Shown here in pieces: positions 6,800-11,613 of a stretch of DNA of 11,613 nucleotides (position 1 is its first letter; each line of letters begins with the position of its first letter). This DNA comes from an uncultured bacterium (GTDB lineage: Bacteria; Eisenbacteria; RBG-16-71-46; CAIMUX01). Location of the stretch: contig CAMPIC010000038.1 of NCBI GenBank assembly GCA_946886185.1, positions 1-11,613 on the forward strand. Reading direction: 5' to 3'. The notes beneath the pieces were generated by a model. That model did no database searches and was not told the origin of the DNA. It saw only the letters and a program-made list of their open reading frames with translations. Both the position numbers and the translations under genes were made by a program.

Positions 6800-6898
6800 G
6801 ACGATCTGATTCGAAGCAAGGCCGCGGAGAGAGAAGATCTGATTCGCAGCACGGCCGCGGAGAGTGAAGAACTGATTCGAAGCACGGCCGCGGAGGAA
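6800..6898 (+). repeat. Three tandem 33-bp repeats directly upstream of the haem c lipoprotein gene
   Basis: Units at 6800-6832, 6833-6865 and 6866-6898 share the core CTGATTCG(A/C)AGCA(A/C)GGCCGCGGAG, differing mainly at the unit edges. They abut one another without spacers, so this is not a CRISPR array. The GCGGAG of the third unit runs into GGAGGAAAAGAGAC and supplies the GGAGG ribosome binding site (6892-6896) of the ATG at 6906. The repeats lie in the 199-base gap after the YceI-family gene; the rest of that gap (6707-6799) shows nothing recognisable. Confidence 0.85.
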
Positions 6899-6905
6899 AA
6901 GAGAC

Positions 6906-7859
6906 ATGTGGAAACGCTCGATCGGGCTGCATGCGCTGGCGGTGGTGGCCGCGGCAGCGCTTTGGGCCTGTTCCGACATGGGAGATCCGCTCACCATTCC
7001 AGAACCGGAGAAGAATGACACCCCGCTCATCCTCGCGGTGGTGCCCGACTCCGGCGCGGCCGGTGACACCATCCGCGTCGATGGCGAGAACTTCGGCGAC
7101 GCAGCCGGAACCGTCATGCTCGGATCGCAGAGCATGGAGATCGCGTTCTGGAGCAATGGTCAGGTGCGCGCGGTCGTTCCGGAGGATGCGGCGACGGGGT
7201 CTCTTCGCGTGCAGAGCGAAGCGGGAATGAGCAATCCGGTCTCGTTCCGTGTGCGCACCCCGGGCGGGGGCGGAGGAAAGCTCCCGGTCATCGAGGCGAT
7301 CGTTCCACTGCGCACCGTCGCGGGGGACACGCTCTGGATCAGCGGGAGCGGATTCGGCAACGCGCCCGGAGGCCTGCAAGTGGAGTTCGCCTCCACGACC
7401 GGTCGCATCGAAGCCGCGGTGCTCGGTTGGTCCGATGCGGAAGTGATGGTCGAGGTGCCGGAGGGCGCCGCCACGGGTGACGTGTCCGTCACCGATGGAT
7501 CCCAGAGCACTCCCGGGATCGCGTTCGAGCTGGCGCCGCGACTCGTCTCCTTCCGCGGCGATTTGAGCAATGGCCAGGGATCTGCCGGCATCCTGGTAAG
7601 GAATGCGTGCTCCTCGTGCCACTTCGATCGCCCTACCGGGATCAGCGGATTTTCCGTGCAGAACGCCGCGGACGTTCGGCTGGGCGGATTGAGAGGAGCG
7701 GTCGGGGTACCGCGGCATCCGGAGCAGAGCCGCCTCATCCGGGTGATGCGCGGCACCGATCCACTCGTTCCACGGATGCCCGACGGAGGCTTCCAGGTGC
7801 CGGACGAAGACATCCGCGTCGTCGAGGACTGGATTTACCAAGGGATGCGCGACAACTGA
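6906..7859 (+). CDS. Lipoprotein with two IPT/TIG domains and a C-terminal cytochrome c domain
   Basis: 317 residues; GGAGG lies 9 bases before the ATG. The N-terminus is a lipoprotein signal peptide with lipobox L19-W-A-C22, so the mature protein should be lipid-anchored at S23 onward; Asp at the third mature position gives no certain sorting rule outside enterobacteria. Two IPT/TIG immunoglobulin-like domains follow, about 41-117 and 127-209, each with the P-x-x-G-x-x-G-D-T-(I/L)-x-(V/I)-x-G-x-x-F-G pattern (VVPDSGAAGDTIRVDGENFG; IVPLRTVAGDTLWISGSGFG) and separated by a PGGGGG linker. The C-terminal 105 residues hold the haem c site C235-S-S-C-H239 and, downstream, RMPDGG with M291 as the likely second axial ligand, then a closing helix IRVVEDWIYQGM typical of small cytochrome c domains. 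It probably passes single electrons in the periplasm or at a membrane surface; partner unknown. It is convergent with the ABC transporter gene, 16 bases apart, with no clear terminator. Confidence 0.88.
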   Translation: MWKRSIGLHALAVVAAAALWACSDMGDPLTIPEPEKNDTPLILAVVPDSGAAGDTIRVDGENFGDAAGTVMLGSQSMEIAFWSNGQVRAVVPEDAATGSLRVQSEAGMSNPVSFRVRTPGGGGGKLPVIEAIVPLRTVAGDTLWISGSGFGNAPGGLQVEFASTTGRIEAAVLGWSDAEVMVEVPEGAATGDVSVTDGSQSTPGIAFELAPRLVSFRGDLSNGQGSAGILVRNACSSCHFDRPTGISGFSVQNAADVRLGGLRGAVGVPRHPEQSRLIRVMRGTDPLVPRMPDGGFQVPDEDIRVVEDWIYQGMRDN

Positions 7860-7875
7860 TCGCGAGGGGGCCGGC

Positions 7876-9696
7876 TCATCGGCCGCGAGCGATCGCGGCC
7901 AACTCCTGCGGCCGGCCCTCTCCCGTTTGCACGCGCCAGAGAGCCGCATAAAGGCCGCCGTTCCCGACCAGCTCCTCGTGCGTTCCGTGCTCGCGGACCG
8001 TTCCCTCGTCGAGCACATAGATCCGATGGGCGTGACGAATCGTGGAGAGGCGATGCGCGATGAGAATCGTCGTGCGTCCGATGGAAATGTGCGCGAGCGA
8101 CCGCTGGATCGCCGCTTCGGTTTCGTTGTCGACCGCGGACGTCGCCTCGTCGAGCACGAGGATGGGCGGATCCTTCAGAACCGCTCGGGCGATCGAGATC
8201 CGTTGCTTCTGCCCTCCGGAGAGCTTTTGCCCGCGCTCTCCCACGATCGTGTCATATCCGTGAGGCAGCGCCATGATGAAGGAGTGCGCCTCGGCCGCTT
8301 TTGCCGCCGCTTCGATCTGCTCGGTGGTCGCTTGGAACGTGCCGTAAGTGATGTTTTCCCGCACCGTGCCATGGAAGAGGAATACATCCTGGCTGACCAG
8401 TCCGATCGCGCGCCGCAAATCTTCGAGACGGATCGAACGCAGCTCGGTTCCATCGAGAAGGATCCGTCCTGACTGCGGCTCGTAGAATCGCAGGATCAGC
8501 TTCACGATCGAGCTCTTCCCGGAGCCGGTCGGACCCACGATCGCCGTGGTGCGCCCCGCGGGGAACTCCATGTCGAGCTGGCGCAGCACCGGAATGCCGG
8601 CACGATAGGCGAACTCCACACGCTCGAAACGGATCTCCCCACCGCCTGACGATCCCTCTCGATGCGCGAGCGCGAGCGGAAGGTGACCGCTCCGCACCTG
8701 GATCGGGGTTGCGATGAGATCGAGCACCCGGTTCGTCGAGGCCATGGCCCGTTGATAGAGATCCACCGTCACTCCGAGACGGGTAAGAGGCCAGAGCAAG
8801 CGCTGCGTGAAGAAGACCATCACGCTGTAGGCGCCGACCCCGAGCGTCCCCGCGAGCACGCTCTGCCCTCCCAGGACCAAGGTGAGGACGAATCCGATCA
8901 CGATCACCATGCGGATGAGCGGAGAGAACGCGGAGCTGAGCCGGATCGCGGCTCGATTGGCGGAGCTGTAGCGCTCGCTTTCCTCCGCGACGCGGCGCTC
9001 CTCGTACGCTTCGGCGGTAAAGCTCTTGATGGTGGCGATGCCGCTCAGGTTGTTCGAAAGGAGGCCGTTGAGGATCCCGACCCGGCTGCGAACGGCCGCG
9101 TACTTCGGCTCGAGCCTTCGCTGGTAGCGGAACGATCCCCAGAGAATGATCGGGATGGGGAGGAATGCGTACACGGCGACTGCAGGCGCCAGATAGAAGA
9201 ACACGCTTCCGATCACCGCCACCGTCGTGGTTACTTGCAAGAGATCGTTCGCGCCGCTGTCCAGGAACCGCTCGAGCTGGTTGATGTCGTCGTTCAGCAC
9301 CGCCATCAGTCCGCCGGTGGAGGCATCCTCGAAGTAGGCCATGTCGAGCTGCTGGACGTGGGCGTATCCCTCTTGACGCAGCTCGTGTTGGAGCGACTGG
9401 GCGAGGCCCCGCCACTGCACGCTGTACAAGTACTCGAAAACCGATTCCAACCCCCAGATGACGAGGCTGAGCACAGCGAGCATGATCAACTGGTGGGTCA
9501 CGTCGGGGAATCCCCAGCGCGCGACCATGGAGTCTTCCCCCTTGATCACGACGTCCACCGCCGCGCCGATCAAGAGCGGGGGGGCGAGATCGAACACCTT
9601 GTTGAGCACTGAATTGGTGGTCGCGAGGAGCATCTTCCGCCGAGAGGAGCGGGCGTGACGGAGAAGGCGGGAGAGCGGATGGGTCGTTTCGGACAC
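7876..9696 (-). CDS. Type I ABC exporter half-transporter (MsbA/MdlB-like, TMD-NBD fusion)
   Basis: 606 residues from a GTG at 9696, preceded by GAGAGGA with the core 7 bases away. Residues 1-330 are the transmembrane domain, with hydrophobic segments near 24-50, 66-90, 150-185, 255-283 and 288-312, and the conserved [18 protein letters not shown] coupling region. The nucleotide-binding domain (about 354-590) is complete: Walker A GPTGSGKS (388-395), Q-loop Q436, signature LSGGQ (492-496), Walker B ILVLDE (512-517) and H-loop H548 in IAHRLST. All catalytic residues are present, so it should be an active ATP-driven exporter working as a homodimer in the inner membrane. The substrate cannot be told; relatives export lipids, lipid A precursors, peptides or drugs. 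There is no dedicated partner subunit or membrane fusion protein next to it. It is convergent with the haem c lipoprotein gene and divergent from the nuclease gene. Confidence 0.95.
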   Translation of the reverse strand: MSETTHPLSRLLRHARSSRRKMLLATTNSVLNKVFDLAPPLLIGAAVDVVIKGEDSMVARWGFPDVTHQLIMLAVLSLVIWGLESVFEYLYSVQWRGLAQSLQHELRQEGYAHVQQLDMAYFEDASTGGLMAVLNDDINQLERFLDSGANDLLQVTTTVAVIGSVFFYLAPAVAVYAFLPIPIILWGSFRYQRRLEPKYAAVRSRVGILNGLLSNNLSGIATIKSFTAEAYEERRVAEESERYSSANRAAIRLSSAFSPLIRMVIVIGFVLTLVLGGQSVLAGTLGVGAYSVMVFFTQRLLWPLTRLGVTVDLYQRAMASTNRVLDLIATPIQVRSGHLPLALAHREGSSGGGEIRFERVEFAYRAGIPVLRQLDMEFPAGRTTAIVGPTGSGKSSIVKLILRFYEPQSGRILLDGTELRSIRLEDLRRAIGLVSQDVFLFHGTVRENITYGTFQATTEQIEAAAKAAEAHSFIMALPHGYDTIVGERGQKLSGGQKQRISIARAVLKDPPILVLDEATSAVDNETEAAIQRSLAHISIGRTTILIAHRLSTIRHAHRIYVLDEGTVREHGTHEELVGNGGLYAALWRVQTGEGRPQELAAIARGR

Positions 9697-9816
9697 GGCG
9701 GGTTCCTCTCGCTGGGAGCGGTTCGGATCGAAAACGCGAGTGTACCGCGGGAAACGGAGGAACGCCCGCGCCGGCCGCCGTGGTCGGCCTCCTCCTCGGC
9801 GATCTGAGCGAGGAGG

Positions 9817-9840
9817 CGCGATGCGCTATGCTGCATCGCG
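9817..9840. promoter_or_regulatory. Perfect 8-bp inverted repeat in the exporter/nuclease divergent region
   Basis: CGCGATGC (9817-9824) and GCATCGCG (9833-9840) are perfect inverted copies around 8 bases. The loop contains TATGCT (9827-9832), a fair -10 box; the hexamer CTGAGC 17 bases upstream (9804-9809) is only a partial -35. This could be an operator over the nuclease promoter, or a transcript hairpin. A candidate in-frame ATG (9828) lies inside the loop, which would make the element coding if that start is used. Confidence 0.35.
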
Positions 9841-9863
9841 AGCGGATCCATCCACCGAGCCCA

Positions 9864-9869
9864 GAGGAG
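9864..9869 (+). promoter_or_regulatory. Ribosome binding site for the GTG start of the nuclease gene
   Basis: GAGGAG ends 6 bases before the GTG at 9876. The competing in-frame ATG at 9828 has AGGAGG (9811-9816) but 11 bases away. The GTG gives an N-terminus that begins just before the conserved RLSATDLSRYLAC segment, so it is preferred. Confidence 0.55.
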
Positions 9870-9875
9870 CGAGTC

Positions 9876-11613
9876 GTGCACGTCCGAAACGGATGCTTCC
9901 GGCTGTCCGCGACCGATCTGTCGCGTTATCTCGCCTGCCAGCATCTCACCGAGCTCGATCGGTCGGTCGCCGAAGGACGGCGCTCCGCTTCGGCATGGTC
10001 CGATCCGCGCCGCGCGATTCTCCTCGAGCGCGGGTTGCAGCATGAGTCCGCCTACGTGCGCGCTCTGCGGGAATCCGGCAAGCGAGTGGTCGAGCTGGGT
10101 CCGGAGGCCGGATCGGAAGCGGTCGCCGAAGCGATGCGAAGCAGAGCCGACGTCATCACCCAGGCGGTCCTGCACGAGGAGATCTGGGGTGGGCGCGCGG
10201 ACCTGCTCCTTCGGGTCGAGGAAGAGAGCGCACTTGGCGCATGGTCTTACGAGGTCGCCGACACCAAGCTCGCCCACGAGACGCGCGGAGGAACCGTCCT
10301 TCAGCTCTGCGTCTACTCGGCGCTCCTGGAGGGATTGATCGAGCGCAAACCGACGCGCATGCATGTGGTTCGTCCCGGCCCTGGATTCCCCACCGACAGC
10401 TTCCGCGTTGCGGATTATGAAGCGTACTTCCGCTCGATTCAGAAACGGCTGGCGGAACACCTCGCTCATGGTCCATCCGAGACGTATCCGAACAAGGTCT
10501 CGCACTGTGATGTGTGCGAGTGGTGGCAAGCTTGCGATGCCCAGCGCCGTCGGGACGATCATCTCTCGCTGGTGGCGGGAATGCTGCCCCATCAGATCGA
10601 GCATGTGAAACGTCACGGCTCCCCCACTCTCGCGCAGTTCGCGGAGCGTCCTTTCGAGGATTTCCCTCGGCCTCGCACCGGTTCACGCGAGGCATTGGAG
10701 AAATCGTGGGAACAGGCGCGTATCCAGCTGCGGGGGCGGAGGGAGGGGGCTCCCGCGCACGAGCTCCTTCCGCTCGAGCCCGGGCGCGGTCTGTTCCGTT
10801 TGCCGGAGCCCTCGCCGGGCGATCTCTTCTTCGACTTCGAAGGCGATCCATTCGTGGACGGCGGCGGCCTCGAGTATCTCTTCGGTTTCGCGATGACGGA
10901 GGATGCGGCTGAAGGAACAACAACCTGTGAGAGCTCGAGCGCAACCGCGCGGGAGCGGACATCTCCTGCCCGCGAAGATGTGGCCGGCGGCTCTTCTCCA
11001 AGGTGGGCCTACCGCGGACTGTGGGCGCTGACGCGCGCCGAAGAGAAGCGCGCCTTGGAGCAGTTCCTCGACTTTGCCATCGCGCGTTGGGAAAAGCATC
11101 CGGGGATGCACATCTATCACTACACCCCGTACGAGCGGGCGGCGCTCGAGCGGTTGGTCGGACGGCACGCGACGCGGGCGGCGGAGCTCGATCGGCTCCT
11201 CCGCGGAGAGCGACTCGTCGACTTGCACGCCGTGACGAGGCAGACGCTGCGGGCGAGCGTGGAGAAGTACTCCCTCAAGGATCTCGAGCCCTTTTTTGAA
11301 TTTCGCCGGCGGATGGATCTCGGCGACGCATCGCGCGCGCTCCGGCGCGTCGAATCGATACTCGAGCTCGGGAGCGACCTGCGTGACGCAGAGGAAGCGC
11401 TCGAAACGGTGCGCTCCTACACCGAAGAGGATTGCCTCGCGACCGCCGCCTTGCGTGATTGGCTGGAGCGCATCCGATCGGAGCAGATCGATCGAGGCAA
11501 CGAGATTCCACGACCGGAGCTGCTCACCGGAGACCCGTCCCAGAAATCGAATGCGAAGGAGCAGGAGGCCGCCGCGGTCTTCGCCGCGCTCATTGACGGG
11601 ATTCCGGAAGAAC
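9876..11613 (+). CDS. TM0106-family RecB/Cas4-like nuclease with RNase H-like exonuclease domain, N-terminal part (runs off the window end)
   Basis: 579 codons are open to the last base; no stop is reached. Domain 1 (about 8-225) is a PD-(D/E)XK nuclease: D109 in GGRADLL, then D129-T-K131 in YEVADTKLA, with QLCVYSALL as the following helix. Four cysteines, C21 and C211-x2-C214-x5-C220, have the spacing of the Fe-S cluster seen in Cas4 and AddB nucleases. Domain 2 (about 315-530) is an RNase H-like DEDD exonuclease: D320-F-E322 in LFFDFEGDP, a middle HIYHYTPYE segment, D449 in RLVDLH, and YTEEDCLATAALRDWL with D519. Family members of this type usually continue into a superfamily 1 helicase, expected beyond the window. 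A likely role is DNA end processing or repair; no CRISPR genes are nearby, so a Cas4 role is unlikely. Residues about 344-377 (EGTTTCESSSATARERTS and on) are a polar low-complexity insert between the first exonuclease strand pair. Confidence 0.87.
   Translation, partial: MHVRNGCFRLSATDLSRYLACQHLTELDRSVAEGRRSASAWSDPRRAILLERGLQHESAYVRALRESGKRVVELGPEAGSEAVAEAMRSRADVITQAVLHEEIWGGRADLLLRVEEESALGAWSYEVADTKLAHETRGGTVLQLCVYSALLEGLIERKPTRMHVVRPGPGFPTDSFRVADYEAYFRSIQKRLAEHLAHGPSETYPNKVSHCDVCEWWQACDAQRRRDDHLSLVAGMLPHQIEHVKRHGSPTLAQFAERPFEDFPRPRTGSREALEKSWEQARIQLRGRREGAPAHELLPLEPGRGLFRLPEPSPGDLFFDFEGDPFVDGGGLEYLFGFAMTEDAAEGTTTCESSSATARERTSPAREDVAGGSSPRWAYRGLWALTRAEEKRALEQFLDFAIARWEKHPGMHIYHYTPYERAALERLVGRHATRAAELDRLLRGERLVDLHAVTRQTLRASVEKYSLKDLEPFFEFRRRMDLGDASRALRRVESILELGSDLRDAEEALETVRSYTEEDCLATAALRDWLERIRSEQIDRGNEIPRPELLTGDPSQKSNAKEQEAAAVFAALIDGIPEE

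Noticed and set aside
6800..6898. CRISPR array
   Set aside because: The units are contiguous, without spacers, and there are no cas genes other than a distant Cas4-like fold in a TM0106-type protein.
6737..7018. 93-codon plus-strand ORF containing the 11-residue repeats
   Set aside because: No good ribosome binding site, and it overlaps the lipoprotein gene by 113 bases with Gly/Arg filler after the repeats. The repeat is reported as DNA instead.
7868..7886. Bidirectional terminator between the lipoprotein and ABC genes
   Set aside because: GGCCG/CGGCC gives only a 5-bp stem, overlaps the ABC stop codon and has no T-run on either strand.
6648..8018. 456-codon minus-strand frame across the YceI end, the repeats and the lipoprotein gene
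   Set aside because: It overlaps a well-supported lipoprotein gene and part of two others. The repetitive RPCFESD motif in it is only the 33-bp tandem repeat read backwards.
8662..9612. 316-codon plus-strand frame opposite the ABC exporter
   Set aside because: Antisense to the conserved transmembrane domain; no recognisable domain.
9876..11613. Cas4 of a CRISPR adaptation module
   Set aside because: The Fe-S nuclease signature is Cas4-like, but the fused RNase H-like domain and length point to the TM0106 family, and no cas1, cas2 or array is present.

Overview
This is a GC-rich chromosomal segment from an uncultured Gram-negative bacterium with an outer membrane. Supporting sequence evidence: cleavable signal peptides, one lipoprotein signal, an outer-membrane beta-barrel ending in an aromatic residue, and a secreted protein with a C-terminal FlgD/type-IX-like sorting domain. 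Secreted FG-GAP and propeller proteins with such tails are typical of FCB-related candidate phyla such as Eisenbacteria. That placement is an inference from gene content; the window has no rRNA or other phylogenetic marker. No tRNA, rRNA, IS element, phage gene or CRISPR array was seen.

Layout. Positions 1-498 (minus) hold the 5' part of a secreted FG-GAP repeat protein. After a 345-base divergent gap, 844-2436 (plus) encodes a secreted PQQ-like beta-propeller protein with a C-terminal sorting domain. Next, 2578-4557 is a polytopic membrane protein of the TMTC/O-mannosyltransferase-like type with C-terminal TPRs. Then come three plus-strand exported proteins: a beta-barrel with one N-terminal haem c site (4615-5862), a YceI-family lipocalin-like protein (5972-6706), and a lipoprotein with two IPT/TIG domains and a C-terminal haem c domain (6906-7859). 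Convergent to these, 7876-9696 (minus) is a complete type I ABC exporter half-transporter. Divergent from it, 9876 to the window end is a TM0106-type protein with a RecB/Cas4-like Fe-S nuclease domain and an RNase H-like exonuclease domain; its expected helicase part lies outside the window.

The most system-like part is 4615-7859: two proteins each carrying one CXXCH haem site, in different architectures (outer-membrane barrel and lipoprotein), flank a YceI protein whose family binds polyisoprenoids. This reads as a candidate envelope electron-transfer module, but no partner oxidoreductase is visible and the function is inferred. Its non-coding parts are also structured: a hairpin over the barrel gene's leader, an inverted-repeat cluster in its signal-peptide region, a 37-codon ORF bridging it to yceI, and three 33-bp tandem repeats ending in the lipoprotein gene's ribosome binding site. 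The ABC exporter and the nuclease look like ordinary housekeeping or accessory genes unrelated to that module.
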